NCBI GenBank assembly: GCA_016650445.1
Contig: JAENVS010000016.1
Coordinates: forward strand, 1-54,710
DNA from: Frankiaceae bacterium
GTDB lineage: Bacteria; Actinomycetota; Actinomycetes; Mycobacteriales; SCTD01
Direction of reading: 5' to 3'
Length of the DNA stretch: 54,710 nt
Made by a program: the position numbers and the translations under genes
Notes under the pieces: generated by a model
Seen by the model: only the letters and a program-made list of their open reading frames with translations
Database searches by the model: none
What the model was told of the DNA's origin: nothing
Shown here: piece after piece, positions 1 through 9,696 of the stretch
How positions within the stretch are numbered: the stretch's first letter is position 1
Layout: each line of letters opens with the position of its first letter

Positions 1-1
1 C

Positions 2-310
2 GCCGTCGTCCCGGCGCCGCCGGCCGCGCAGCCGCAGGCCGCCCCGCAGGCCCAGCCGCAGGCGCAGGTCAACCCGGTGACGGCGGCGGCACTGCAGCGC
101 CAGGAGCAGCTGCAGCTCGCGCTGGCCCTGCAGGCGGGCATCGAACGGCCGGAGACAGAGACCGAGATGGCCATGGTGGGCCATCGCCGGCCCGACGAGG
201 CAGCCGCGCTCGCGCTGCTCGCCACGGCCATGCTCGCGTCCTCTGCCTTCGGGCTGGCCCGGCTGCGGTCGCGCCCCGAGCCGCAGGTTGTCCGCAACCG
301 CCTGCGGTGA
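2..310 (+). CDS. C-terminal part of a Pro/Gln-rich membrane-anchored protein (5' end outside window)
   Basis: The frame is open from base 2 to the TGA at 308-310, so the gene starts outside the window. The visible part begins with a Pro/Ala/Gln-rich low-complexity stretch, continues through a short charged helix, and ends with a hydrophobic segment of about 20 residues (rich in Ala and Leu) followed by a basic tail. This is the layout of an exported or surface protein held by a C-terminal membrane anchor. No family is recognisable. An internal ATG-less start at base 77 (GTG) is possible, but the composition is continuous across it, so I treat the frame as one truncated gene. Confidence 0.55.
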   Translation, partial: AVVPAPPAAQPQAAPQAQPQAQVNPVTAAALQRQEQLQLALALQAGIERPETETEMAMVGHRRPDEAAALALLATAMLASSAFGLARLRSRPEPQVVRNRLR

Positions 311-420
311 CCGGATCGCCCGGGGAGTGACCCTGGGCACGTGGCCCGCGGGCTTGTAACGCGGCGAGCGAGGGGTAGGAAGGAACCGACCCCCTCACCT
401 CGATCGACCGGGAGCAGGCA

Positions 421-2562
421 GTGAACGCGCACGACCCTGCTCGCCCGCCGCTGCGCGCGTGGCCGGGCTCGGCGTACCCCCTCGGGGCGACGTACGACGG
501 CAGCGGGACCAACTTCGGCCTGTTCTCCGAGGTGGCTGAGCGGGTCGAGCTGTGCCTGTTCGACGACGACGGCATCGAGACCCGCGTCGACCTCACCGAG
601 CGCGACGCATTCGTGTGGCACGGCTACCTGCCCAACGTCGGTCCGGGTCAGCGCTACGGCTACCGCGTGCACGGTCCCTACGACCCCGACAACGGCCACC
701 GCTGCAACCCGAGCAAGCTCCTGCTCGACCCCTACGCGAAGGCGGTCGACGGCGAGATCGACTGGGCGCAGGCGTGCTTCTCCTACAGCTGGGGCGACGA
801 GGACTCGTTCAACGACGAGGACTCCGCGCCGCACATGAGCAAGTCGGTCGTCATCAGCCCGTTCTTCGACTGGGACAACGACCGCCACCCGCGCACGCCG
901 TACAGCGACACGATCATCTACGAGGCGCACGTCAAGGGGCTGACCCAGACGCACCCCGCGATCCCGGAGGAGATGCGCGGCACCTACGCCGCCGTCGCGC
1001 ACCCGGTGATGATCGAGCACTACAAGAAGCACGGCATCACCGCAGTCGAGCTGATGCCCGTGCACCAGTTCGTGCACGACAGCCATCTGGTCGAGCGGGG
1101 GCAACGCAACTACTGGGGCTACAACACCATCGGCTTCTTCGCGCCGCACAACGACTACGCGGCGGCCCGGGCCCCCGGGCAGCAGGTGCAGGAGTTCAAG
1201 GCGATGGTGAAGGCGCTGCATGCGGAGGGGCTCGAGGTCATCCTCGACGTCGTCTACAACCACACCGCCGAGGGCAACCAGCTCGGACCGACGCTGTCGT
1301 TCCGCGGAATCGACAACGCCAACTACTACCGCCTCGTCGACGACGGCAAGAAGCACTACTACGACACGACCGGCACCGGCAACACCCTGCTGATGCGCAG
1401 TCCCGACGTGCTGCAGCTCATCATGGACTCGCTGCGGTACTGGGTGTTGGAGATGCACGTCGACGGGTTCCGCTTCGACCTCGCGTCGTCGCTGGCCCGC
1501 CAGTTCCACGAGGTCGACCGGCTGTCGGCCTTCTTCGACCTCGTGCACCAGGATCCCGTCGTCAGCCAGGTCAAGCTCATCGCGGAGCCGTGGGACATCG
1601 GGTACGACGGCTACCACGTCGGTGGCTTCCCGCCGCTGTGGACCGAGTGGAACGGCAAGTACCGCGACACGGTCCGCGACTACTGGCGCGGTGAACCCGC
1701 GACGCTAGCCGAGTTCGCGTCGCGCCTCACCGGCTCCGCCGACCTCTACGAGGACGACGGGCGGCGCCCGTTCGCCTCCATCAACTTCGTCACCGCGCAC
1801 GACGGGTTCACCCTGCACGACCTGGTCTCCTACAACGAGAAGCACAACGAGGCCAACGGCGAGGACGGCAACGACGGGGAGAGCAACAACTCGTCCTGGA
1901 ACTGCGGTGTCGAGGGTGAGACGGACGACCTCGAGGTGATCGCGCTGCGCGAGCAGCAGAAGCGCAACTTCTTGACGACGCTGTTCCTGTCACAGGGGGT
2001 GCCCATGCTGCTGCACGGCGACGAGCTCGGCCGCACGCAGCACGGCAACAACAACGTCTACGCCCAGGACAGCGAGCTGTCCTGGGTCGACTGGGAGCGG
2101 GCGAGGGACTTCGAGGTCCTGTCGGAGTTCGTGGGACGGCTGGCCAAGCTGCGCCGCGAGCACCCCGTCTTCCGCCGGCGCCGGCACTTCCAGGGGCGCG
2201 TGATGAAGGGCTCGGAGATCCACGACATCGCGTGGTTCACACCGGACGGCGAGTGGATGAGCGAGGACGACTGGGAGTCCGGTTTCGCGAAGTCGGTCAC
2301 CGTCTTCCTCAACGGCGAGGGCATCCGCGAGCCCGACCTGCGCGGCGAGCGGATCGTCGACGACTCGTTCTTCCTGCTGTTCAACGGACATCACGAGCCC
2401 ATCGAGTTCACCCTGCCCGACCTGGGTGCCGGCGAGCGATGGGAGGTCGCGATCGACACCGCGGCGCCGATGCTCGCTGATGCCGAGAGCCGCGCCGTCA
2501 AGACGGGCGAGCCGGTGGAGGTCGACGCCCGCGCCATCCTCGTGCTGCAGCGCGTCTTCTAG
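421..2562 (+). CDS. glgX: Glycogen debranching enzyme GlgX/TreX (GH13 isoamylase type)
   Basis: A 713-residue protein of the usual GlgX/TreX length. It should hydrolyse alpha-1,6 branches in glycogen or limit dextrins in the cytoplasm. An N-terminal CBM48-like beta domain covers about residues 15-110. The GH13 barrel follows, with nucleophile Asp353 (in GFRFDLAS), acid/base Glu389 (in IAEPWD) and transition-state Asp461 (in TAHDGF) all present. The start is GTG 421, with GGAG at 411-414 as ribosome binding site. Two bases separate it from treY, and treZ lies further on, so it probably debranches glucan to feed the TreY/TreZ route to trehalose. The family assignment is firm; the choice between glycogen turnover and trehalose supply is inference. 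Confidence 0.96.
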   Translation: MNAHDPARPPLRAWPGSAYPLGATYDGSGTNFGLFSEVAERVELCLFDDDGIETRVDLTERDAFVWHGYLPNVGPGQRYGYRVHGPYDPDNGHRCNPSKLLLDPYAKAVDGEIDWAQACFSYSWGDEDSFNDEDSAPHMSKSVVISPFFDWDNDRHPRTPYSDTIIYEAHVKGLTQTHPAIPEEMRGTYAAVAHPVMIEHYKKHGITAVELMPVHQFVHDSHLVERGQRNYWGYNTIGFFAPHNDYAAARAPGQQVQEFKAMVKALHAEGLEVILDVVYNHTAEGNQLGPTLSFRGIDNANYYRLVDDGKKHYYDTTGTGNTLLMRSPDVLQLIMDSLRYWVLEMHVDGFRFDLASSLARQFHEVDRLSAFFDLVHQDPVVSQVKLIAEPWDIGYDGYHVGGFPPLWTEWNGKYRDTVRDYWRGEPATLAEFASRLTGSADLYEDDGRRPFASINFVTAHDGFTLHDLVSYNEKHNEANGEDGNDGESNNSSWNCGVEGETDDLEVIALREQQKRNFLTTLFLSQGVPMLLHGDELGRTQHGNNNVYAQDSELSWVDWERARDFEVLSEFVGRLAKLRREHPVFRRRRHFQGRVMKGSEIHDIAWFTPDGEWMSEDDWESGFAKSVTVFLNGEGIREPDLRGERIVDDSFFLLFNGHHEPIEFTLPDLGAGERWEVAIDTAAPMLADAESRAVKTGEPVEVDARAILVLQRVF

Positions 2563-2564
2563 CG

Positions 2565-4982
2565 GTGGCGCACCTGCCCGCTGCCGGCAGACCCGTGCCG
2601 GTCTCGACCTACCGGGTGCAGCTGCGCCCGGCCGGCGACGACCACCCTGGGTTCGGCTTCGACGACGCGGCCGCTGCCGTTCCGTACCTGGCCGCGCTCG
2701 GCGTGACGCACCTGTACTGCTCGCCGTACCTGCAGGCGGCTCCCGGCTCAGCACACGGCTACGACGTCGTCGATCACAGCCGGCTCAGCCGCGAGCTCGG
2801 CGGTGACGAGGCGTTCGCGCGGATGGTGGCAGCGTGCCGGGCCGCGGGACTCGGCATCGTCCTCGACGTCGTGCCCAACCACATGGCGATCAGTGAGCCG
2901 GAGTCGCAGAACGCGCAGTGGTGGTCGATCCTGCGTGACGGCCCGTCCTCGCCGTACGCCGACTGGTTCGACATCGGCTGGGGCACGCCTGACCGTCCCG
3001 GCAAAGTGATGGTGCCGGTCCTCGGCGCGCCGCTCGGCGAGGTGCTGCACGAGCTCACGATCGAGGACGACACGATCCGCTACTACGACCACGTCGTACC
3101 GATCGCGCCGGGGACACTGATGCCCAGCGACGTCGCTGCAACGCTCGACCGTCAGCACTACCGGCTGTGCCACTGGCAGGTGGCGGGCGAGGAGCTCAAC
3201 TACCGGCGCTTCTTCGACGTCACGACGCTGGCGGGCGTGCGGGTCGAGGACCCGCGGGTGTTCGCCGAGACGCACGCGGTCGTGCTGCAGCAGGTGCGCG
3301 ACGGGGTCGTCGACGGGCTCCGCATCGACCACCCCGACGGCCTCGCCGACCCGGCCGGCTACCTCGACCGGCTGGCCGAGCAGACGGCCGGCTCGTGGGT
3401 CGTCGTCGAGAAGATCCTCGAGCCCGGTGAGCGCCTGCCGGACGCGTGGGCCTGCGCCGGTACGACGGGGTACGACGCGCTCAACAACGTCCTCGGGCTG
3501 TTCGTCGACCCCGCCGGCGAGCAGCCGCTCACGTCCCTGTGGGAGTCGGTGACGGGCGACCGCTCGACGTACGCCGAGGTGGTGGCCCAGACGAAACTGC
3601 TGGTGCTCGACGACGTGCTGGCCGCAGAGGCAAGCCGGCTGACCGACGTCGGGATCGCGGTGTGCGCGGACGACCCCGCGCTGAGCGACACGACTCGCGT
3701 CAGCTTCCGCGCCGCGCTCGTCGCCGTCCTCGCGGCGTTCGGCGTCTACCGGGCGTACCTCCCACCCAGCGGACCGGCCGACGACGATGCCCGCGCGCAC
3801 ATCCAGCACGCCGTGCAGCTCGCGACGGCGTCGCACCCCGAGTCGACGACGGGGATCGAGCTCGTCGGGCGGCTGGCGCTCGCCGAGGGGCCGCGCGGCG
3901 TGGAAGCGCAGGAGTTCGTCACGCGCTTCCAGCAGACGTGCGGGCCGGTCATGGCCAAGGGAGTCGAGGACACGGCGTTCTACCGCTACCTGCGGCTGAC
4001 GGCACTGAACGAGGTCGGCGGCGACCCGAGCCGGTTTGGGCTGTCGTCGGCGGATTTTCACGAGGCGTGCACGGAGATGTCGGCGCAGTGGCCGGTGTCG
4101 ATGACGACGCTGTCGACGCACGACACCAAGCGGTCCGAGGACGTGCGGGCCCGGCTGGCGCTGCTGTCGCAGTGCCCGACAGCCTGGGGCGAGGCGGTCA
4201 CCCGATGGTCGGCGCTGGCGGCCCGGCACCGCCGGCCGGTCGGGCCTGACGCCGCGACCGAGCAGCTGGTGTGGCAGACGCTGGTCGGCGCGTGGCCGCT
4301 CGATGCCGACCGGCTGTTGCGCTACCTGCAGAAGGCGGCCCGCGAGGCCAAGGTGCGCACGTCGTGGCTGGAGCCGGTCGACGCCTTCGAGCAGGCCGTG
4401 GCGACCTTCGCGCGGGACATACTGGCGGACGAGGCGATCACCCGCGACATCGAAGTGTTCGTGGCCGAGCTCGCCCCCGCGTGGCACGTCACGCTGCTGG
4501 CGCAGAAGCTCGTGCAGCTCACGATGCCAGGCGTCGCCGACACCTACCAGGGCACGGAGCTGGTCGACCTGTCCCTGGTCGACCCGGACAACCGGCGACC
4601 GGTCGACTTCGACCGGCGCCGCGGGCTGCTCGGGGCCGACAGACCCCGGCTCGACGACGTCGACGCCGCCAAGCTGCACGTGGTGACGCACGCGCTGCGG
4701 CTTCGGCGCGACCACCCCGACTGGTTCCTCGAGCCGGGTTCCTACGAGCCGCTCGACGCCGGCCCGCGCGCCGTCGCCTTCGCCCGCGCCGGCCGGGTTG
4801 TCACGGTCGCACCGACGCGTGCGGTCACGACGACGAAGGACGGCTGGGGCGACGACGAGGTCGCGCTCCCTGCCGGCGCCTGGCGCGACATCCTCACCGG
4901 CCGCGCGGTGACGAGCCCACGCCTGGCAGACCAGCTCTCAGACTTCCCGGTGGCGCTGCTCGTTCGCGACGACATCGCCTGA
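2565..4982 (+). CDS. treY: Maltooligosyltrehalose synthase TreY
   Basis: An 805-residue GH13 protein of normal TreY length. TreY converts the reducing-end alpha-1,4 bond of maltodextrins into an alpha,alpha-1,1 bond, giving maltooligosyltrehalose. The N-terminus carries the family pattern STYRVQL, and the barrel keeps Asp255 (GLRIDHPDG) and Glu282 (VVVEKIL). Late motifs PGVADTYQG and DPDNRRPVD near residues 645-675 are diagnostic for TreY. The GTG start lies two bases after the glgX stop, so the genes are probably translated from one message. The gene ends directly against the convergent FecR-like gene. Confidence 0.96.
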   Translation: MAHLPAAGRPVPVSTYRVQLRPAGDDHPGFGFDDAAAAVPYLAALGVTHLYCSPYLQAAPGSAHGYDVVDHSRLSRELGGDEAFARMVAACRAAGLGIVLDVVPNHMAISEPESQNAQWWSILRDGPSSPYADWFDIGWGTPDRPGKVMVPVLGAPLGEVLHELTIEDDTIRYYDHVVPIAPGTLMPSDVAATLDRQHYRLCHWQVAGEELNYRRFFDVTTLAGVRVEDPRVFAETHAVVLQQVRDGVVDGLRIDHPDGLADPAGYLDRLAEQTAGSWVVVEKILEPGERLPDAWACAGTTGYDALNNVLGLFVDPAGEQPLTSLWESVTGDRSTYAEVVAQTKLLVLDDVLAAEASRLTDVGIAVCADDPALSDTTRVSFRAALVAVLAAFGVYRAYLPPSGPADDDARAHIQHAVQLATASHPESTTGIELVGRLALAEGPRGVEAQEFVTRFQQTCGPVMAKGVEDTAFYRYLRLTALNEVGGDPSRFGLSSADFHEACTEMSAQWPVSMTTLSTHDTKRSEDVRARLALLSQCPTAWGEAVTRWSALAARHRRPVGPDAATEQLVWQTLVGAWPLDADRLLRYLQKAAREAKVRTSWLEPVDAFEQAVATFARDILADEAITRDIEVFVAELAPAWHVTLLAQKLVQLTMPGVADTYQGTELVDLSLVDPDNRRPVDFDRRRGLLGADRPRLDDVDAAKLHVVTHALRLRRDHPDWFLEPGSYEPLDAGPRAVAFARAGRVVTVAPTRAVTTTKDGWGDDEVALPAGAWRDILTGRAVTSPRLADQLSDFPVALLVRDDIA

Positions 4983-6113
4983 TCAGATCGCCGGCGGTGC
5001 TGCTCCCCGGTCGCGCCGAACGACGTACGCAACACCTGCGCCGAGCCCGGCCACCAGCAGCAGGGCCAAGGCGACGAGGAACGGGCTGACGCCGCCGCTG
5101 TCGCCGTCCTTGTCGACCTTCGCACTGCTGCCGCCCGCAAGCTGACGGGCCGCGGTGCCCGGGGCCACCCGCTCGGACATGGCGGTGCGTGACACGGCGA
5201 CCTCCTCGCCGGCGTCCACCATGGTCGTCGCCAGGCCCGGAGCAACAGGGTCCACCGACACCGAGCTCTCCTCGACCGAGACGACGGTCACGCCCGTCTT
5301 GTCGTCGAACGAGACCGAGAAGACCGTGCCACGGACACCGGCCGTGGCGGTCGGAGTCTGGATCTCGAAGTTGCAGTCGAGCACCTTCTCCTTGGGGACG
5401 GTCGCCTTGATCGCCCCGAGCTTGAGCTGCAGATCCAGGATCTTTCGGTTCTCGGCGGTCGTCAGGGTTTCCATCAGAATCTGTGTCAGCTCCCCCACCT
5501 CAAAGGAGCCTCCGTCCAAGAAGACCAAGGTCAGGCCCGAGTCGACGCCCGTGAAGACCTCCGAGTTGGCCGGCAGTCGATCGCCCTGCTTCAACGGCTG
5601 CCATTCCCCGGCACCCTCGCGGTAAGCCGCCTCACCGCTCACCCTGCTCACGGTGACGACAAGGTCGGCCAGTGGGCAGGCTGCTGACGGGGAAGCAGCC
5701 GGCGACGGGGACGAGGCGCCGTTCTGCAGGCACGGGCCTTCGAGGCACGTCCCGTTCCAGCCGCAGGCCGACCCGCACCCGCCGCTGTCGTAGTGCCACT
5801 CGCCGCTGAACGACCGTCCGCCGAACGACATCGTGAAGGTCAGGGTGCCCTTCTTCGGCGGGTTGTTGCCGGGCTGGCTCCAGGTGCCCTCGAGGACGTT
5901 GCCCGGCTTGAGCTCGCCGGTCACCGTGCCCGGGCTGAAGCCCTCGTAGCTGCCGCTCCCGCTCGCGTCGAGCGTCAGCCGCCCGAAGTCGGAGTTCCAG
6001 ACGCCTTCCCAGGTGTACGCCGGTTCGTCCACCGCCTGCGCGGCCGGAACCATCCCGGCGAGGCAGCACGCCAGGACGAGAGCGACCGCGGTCACAAGCC
6101 GCGAGCGAGGCAT
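4983..6113 (-). CDS. Secreted, membrane-anchored FecR-domain protein
   Basis: A 376-residue protein with a Sec signal peptide (basic start, hydrophobic run, AQA cleavage region near residue 27). An N-terminal beta-rich domain of about 110 residues containing a Cys-rich patch follows. A Pro/Ser/Ala linker leads to a FecR-type domain (about residues 150-290, including a TATAGVRGTVFSV stretch typical of FecR), and the C-terminal transmembrane helix ends in a basic tail. FecR domains classically sense signals or bind ligand outside the cytoplasmic membrane. No FecI-type sigma factor is next to it. It lies downstream of and co-directional with the diguanylate cyclase, 41 bases apart, so the two may form an operon. 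The specific ligand cannot be inferred. Confidence 0.8.
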   Translation of the reverse strand: MPRSRLVTAVALVLACCLAGMVPAAQAVDEPAYTWEGVWNSDFGRLTLDASGSGSYEGFSPGTVTGELKPGNVLEGTWSQPGNNPPKKGTLTFTMSFGGRSFSGEWHYDSGGCGSACGWNGTCLEGPCLQNGASSPSPAASPSAACPLADLVVTVSRVSGEAAYREGAGEWQPLKQGDRLPANSEVFTGVDSGLTLVFLDGGSFEVGELTQILMETLTTAENRKILDLQLKLGAIKATVPKEKVLDCNFEIQTPTATAGVRGTVFSVSFDDKTGVTVVSVEESSVSVDPVAPGLATTMVDAGEEVAVSRTAMSERVAPGTAARQLAGGSSAKVDKDGDSGGVSPFLVALALLLVAGLGAGVAYVVRRDRGAAPPAI

Positions 6114-6154
6114 CAGGGCGGAGTGTCGGCCTTCTGCGCCGCCGGTGCAACCGC

Positions 6155-7657
6155 TCAGCGCGGGACGTCGATCCGATCGATCGCTCGGCCGTCCAACGGC
6201 TCCGGGATCCGGATGACCCCGTCGTGCCGGGTCGGTCGCGCCGTCTTGTCGGCGTACATCTTCCGGTCGGCCCGCCGGACCAGCTCGTCCAACGACAACG
6301 TCGAGTCCGGCGTCCAGACCTCCGCTCCAATGCTCAGACGCAGGTCGAAGCGCGCGCCCGACCCTGCGTTGTGCACTGCCAGCGCGTCGAGGACCCGCTG
6401 ACGAACAGCCCCGGGCGTGCCGTCCTCACCGAGGAGCAGCACGAACTCGTCACCGCCCAGTCGGCCGAGGACGTCGGAGGACCGCGCGCAGCTGCGCAGC
6501 ACGTCAGCCGCGGCCGAGATGGCGCGGTCGCCCTCACGGTGGCCGAGGGCGTCGTTGACCTGCTTGAGCCCGTCGATGTCGACGAACAGCAGGCCGCGCC
6601 GCTCGCCACCGCGGAGGGCCCGCTCGATCTCGTGGCTGCCGACGGCGAGCCAGCCGCGCCGGTTGTAGAGCCCGGTGAGCTCGTCGGTCAGCGCCACGTC
6701 GCGCAGCGCAGCCTCGCGGCGGCGGTGCAGCATGAGCAGGGCCGTGCCGGTCGTCAGCAGCAGCAGGACGAGGGCAGACTGGGCGCGGCGAGACGCGCTG
6801 CGCAACGGGCCGAGGAAGCGATCCGAGTCCTGGATGGTGACCGACGTCCAGCCGGTTGCCCCCGCGCGGGCGTGTGACTCGGTGTACGCCGTACCGTTCT
6901 CGCGCACATCCGTGACCCCCTGGGCGCGCGCGGTGACCGCGCGCAGGATGTTGCGGTGGCGCAGCGATGTGCCGACCTCGGCACTCGTCGGGCCGGCGAT
7001 GACGACCCCGACGCTGTCGAGCAGGTAGCCGCGTCGCCCATCGGGGTTCACCAAGTGCTCGACGTACTTCTGCAGCGCACTCGTACGCAGGTCAGTCAGC
7101 CCGACGAGCAGAACCGTTGCCCCCGTCGCGGTGGTCACGGGCACAGCGACCGCGCTGACCGGGTGGGGACCTGCGTGCAGAACGTCGGAGACCGGAACCG
7201 TGCCGTTCCCGCGCAGAACTGCCGCTCGGAGCGGAGCCCAACCCGGATCCGTCGGGCTCGGCAGGGCGCGACCGGGCGGCGCGTAGCTGTTCAGCGGGAC
7301 GCCGCCGGCCCCGACGAGGACCGCACCGGCGCTCATCGCGCGAGAGCCCACGGCGGAGTTGCGCAACCGCGCTGCATCAGTGGTGCTCCCCACCGTGCCG
7401 GCCCAGGCCGGCGCCCCCGCCCGGGCCTGCGCCCCGACGATGTCGAGGACCTCGGCCGCGGACACCTGGACGTACTGGCCCGAGAGCCCGCCCAGGGTCA
7501 TCTGGAGCGCGAGTCGATCGGCGCGGTGCGTGGCCTCCGCCTGGGCACCCACTTCCCGGCCGGCCCACAGGCCGGCCAGCCCGAGCACCAGCACGAGGGC
7601 GATCGAGACCGGCAGCACGAGGTGCCGTGTGAGCGGCTGACCACGCATGATCCTCAC
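6155..7657 (-). CDS. Membrane-bound diguanylate cyclase with extracytoplasmic sensor domain
   Basis: A 500-residue protein. It has a transmembrane helix at about 12-34, an extracytoplasmic sensor region (about 35-290, Cache-like in length and topology), and a second helix at about 293-312. The GGDEF domain follows. The catalytic signature GGDEF sits at residues 401-405 and an RxxD inhibitory-site motif (RSSD) lies exactly five residues before it. It should therefore make c-di-GMP from GTP with product feedback. The start is GTG 7657; an in-frame ATG at 7648 is an alternative. It is inserted in reverse orientation between treY and treZ and may be co-transcribed with the FecR-like gene. Confidence 0.92.
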   Translation of the reverse strand: MRIMRGQPLTRHLVLPVSIALVLVLGLAGLWAGREVGAQAEATHRADRLALQMTLGGLSGQYVQVSAAEVLDIVGAQARAGAPAWAGTVGSTTDAARLRNSAVGSRAMSAGAVLVGAGGVPLNSYAPPGRALPSPTDPGWAPLRAAVLRGNGTVPVSDVLHAGPHPVSAVAVPVTTATGATVLLVGLTDLRTSALQKYVEHLVNPDGRRGYLLDSVGVVIAGPTSAEVGTSLRHRNILRAVTARAQGVTDVRENGTAYTESHARAGATGWTSVTIQDSDRFLGPLRSASRRAQSALVLLLLTTGTALLMLHRRREAALRDVALTDELTGLYNRRGWLAVGSHEIERALRGGERRGLLFVDIDGLKQVNDALGHREGDRAISAAADVLRSCARSSDVLGRLGGDEFVLLLGEDGTPGAVRQRVLDALAVHNAGSGARFDLRLSIGAEVWTPDSTLSLDELVRRADRKMYADKTARPTRHDGVIRIPEPLDGRAIDRIDVPR

Positions 7658-7775
7658 TGTGCTGCACTTCTCGACGGATGCAAGGCAGGACTGCAGCCGT
7701 TTCGGCGCAAATCACTCCGACGGTGACGAGACCCTGATCACGAGTGACTAGGGACCAGATGGGGAGAGCCCAAGA

Positions 7776-9542
7776 ATGGCGACATTCAGGGTCTGGGCCC
7801 CCCACCCCGAGCGGGTCGAGCTCGAGGTGCGGTCCGAGCGTCACCCGATGACCCGCGGCCAGGCCGGCTGGTGGCACGTCGACGTCCCGGCGTCGGCCGG
7901 TGAGGACTACGCCTTCGTGCTCGACGGCGGCGACCCGCGCCCGGACCCGCGCAGCAGGTGGCAGCCGCACGGTGTCCATGGTGCCTCGCGGGTGTACGAC
8001 GACACGGCCTTCGGCTGGACCGATCAGCAGTGGCGTGGCGTGCCGCTGGCGGGCAGCGTGCTCTACGAGCTCCACGTCGGCACGTTCACCGAGGAGGGGA
8101 CGTTCGACGCGGCGATCGAGAGGCTCGACCACCTCGCCGAGCTCGGCGTCTCGGCGGTGGAGCTGCTGCCCTGCAACGCCTTCGCCGGGCGATGGGGTTG
8201 GGGCTACGACGGCGTCGCCTGGTACGCCGTCCACGAGCCGTACGGCGGCCCCGACGGCCTGAAGCGGTTCGTCGATGCGTGCCACGGGCGTGGCCTCGGC
8301 GTCGTGATGGACGTCGTCTACAACCACCTCGGGCCGGCCGGCAACTACCTGCCGGAGTTCGGGCCGTACCTCACCGACGCGCATACGACGCCGTGGGGAC
8401 CCGCGATCAATCTCGACCAGCCGCACAGCGACGAGGTACGCCGGCACATCGTCGACAGCGCGATGATGTGGCTGGCCGACTTCCACCTCGACGGCCTCCG
8501 GCTCGACGCCGTGCACGCCTTCGTCGACGACCGGGCGATCCACCTGATGGAGGAGCTCGCCGTCGCCGTCGAGGCCCTCGGCGCCCAGCTCGGCAAGCCG
8601 CTCTGGCTGGTCGCCGAGAGCGACCTCAACAACGCCCGACTGGTGACCACCCGGCTCTCGGCCGGCTTCGGGCTCAGCGGCCAGTGGGCCGACGACGTCC
8701 ACCACGCGGTGCACGCACTGCTCACCGGCGAGCGGTCGGGCTACTACGGCGACTTCGGCTCCCTGTCGACGCTGGCCAAGTCGCTGAGCGGCGTCTTCGT
8801 GCACGACGGTGCGTGGTCGTCGTTCCGGCAGCGCTCGCACGGCCGGCCGGTCGAGCCGACGACGCCGGGGCACCGCTTCGTCGTCTACCTGCAGAACCAC
8901 GACCAGGTCGGCAACCGCGCCCTCGGTGACCGCATCGCGACCCAGCTGTCGGACGGGTTGCTCATGGTCGGAGCCGCACTCGTCCTGACCTCGCCGTACA
9001 CGCCCATGCTCTGGATGGGCGAGGAGTGGGGCGCCCGCACGCCGTGGCCGTTCTTCGCCGACCACGAGGGCGAGCTCGGAGAGTCGGTACGTCGGGGTCG
9101 GCGCGCGGAGTTCGCCGCCCACGGCTGGGCGGAGTCCCCGAGCGATGGCGCCGACGTTCCGGACCCGCAGTCACCGGCGACGTTCGCGGCATCGAAGCTG
9201 GACTGGAAGGAGCCGCAGGACGAACGCGGTGCTCGACTGCTGGCGTGGACGCGCGACCTGATCGCGCTGCGACGCAGCCGCCTCGACCTGTCCGACGGGC
9301 GACGGGACCGCGTCGAGGTCAGCTACGACGAGTCGGCCCGGTGGCTGGTCGTGCGGCGCGGCAGCACCGCGGTCGCGTGCAACCTCAGCAGCGAGCGGCA
9401 GGCCGTCCCGCTGCCCGGCGCGCCGGGCCGCGTGCTCCTCGCGAGCGCGCACGGGTTCGTGTTCCGCGACGGTCTCGTCGAGATCGACGGCGAGTCGGCG
9501 GCTGTCCTCGAGCTCGTGATCGAGGACAGCCAGATGCCATAG
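7776..9542 (+). CDS. treZ: Malto-oligosyltrehalose trehalohydrolase TreZ
   Basis: A 588-residue GH13 enzyme of typical TreZ length. It releases free trehalose from the product of TreY. The N-terminal CBM48-like domain begins FRVWAPHPERVEL. The barrel keeps Asp244 (GLRLDAVHAF) and Glu281 (VAESDLNN), and YLQNHDQVGNR near residue 370 carries the third acidic site. The ribosome binding site GGGGAG lies just upstream of ATG 7776. It is separated from glgX-treY by the oppositely oriented FecR/GGDEF pair, so it needs its own promoter. An ACTAGGGACC sequence 25-30 bases upstream resembles a motif seen elsewhere in the window. Confidence 0.96.
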   Translation: MATFRVWAPHPERVELEVRSERHPMTRGQAGWWHVDVPASAGEDYAFVLDGGDPRPDPRSRWQPHGVHGASRVYDDTAFGWTDQQWRGVPLAGSVLYELHVGTFTEEGTFDAAIERLDHLAELGVSAVELLPCNAFAGRWGWGYDGVAWYAVHEPYGGPDGLKRFVDACHGRGLGVVMDVVYNHLGPAGNYLPEFGPYLTDAHTTPWGPAINLDQPHSDEVRRHIVDSAMMWLADFHLDGLRLDAVHAFVDDRAIHLMEELAVAVEALGAQLGKPLWLVAESDLNNARLVTTRLSAGFGLSGQWADDVHHAVHALLTGERSGYYGDFGSLSTLAKSLSGVFVHDGAWSSFRQRSHGRPVEPTTPGHRFVVYLQNHDQVGNRALGDRIATQLSDGLLMVGAALVLTSPYTPMLWMGEEWGARTPWPFFADHEGELGESVRRGRRAEFAAHGWAESPSDGADVPDPQSPATFAASKLDWKEPQDERGARLLAWTRDLIALRRSRLDLSDGRRDRVEVSYDESARWLVVRRGSTAVACNLSSERQAVPLPGAPGRVLLASAHGFVFRDGLVEIDGESAAVLELVIEDSQMP

Positions 9543-9547
9543 CCAGT

Positions 9548-9566
9548 CGATTACGGAGCGTAATCG
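9548..9566. promoter_or_regulatory. Perfect 8-bp inverted repeat (operator-like) after treZ
   Basis: Arms at 9548-9555 and 9559-9566 (CGATTACG / CGTAATCG) are perfect complements around a 3-base spacer. A further copy of the half-site GATTACG occurs at 9590-9596. The spacer is too short for a good RNA hairpin and no T-run follows, so a protein-binding operator for the downstream EAL gene is more likely than a terminator. No regulator is assigned. Confidence 0.4.
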
Positions 9567-9696
9567 CCTTGGCCCTTGTCCAGATCGGTGATTACGGTCC
9601 ATTCCGGACGACTTCGTCGATAGGCCTTGTGCGCGAGGCGGCGAGCAGGGAGTATCCGTCCGGTTACGCGTGTGACTGGAGTGGCGGGAGGTGGCT

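Noticed and set aside
2748..4715. 655-codon minus-strand open frame inside treY
   Set aside because: It is antisense to a complete, motif-rich TreY. Its composition (many Arg, Val, Asp, Gln; no recognisable domain) is typical of shadow frames in high-GC genes.
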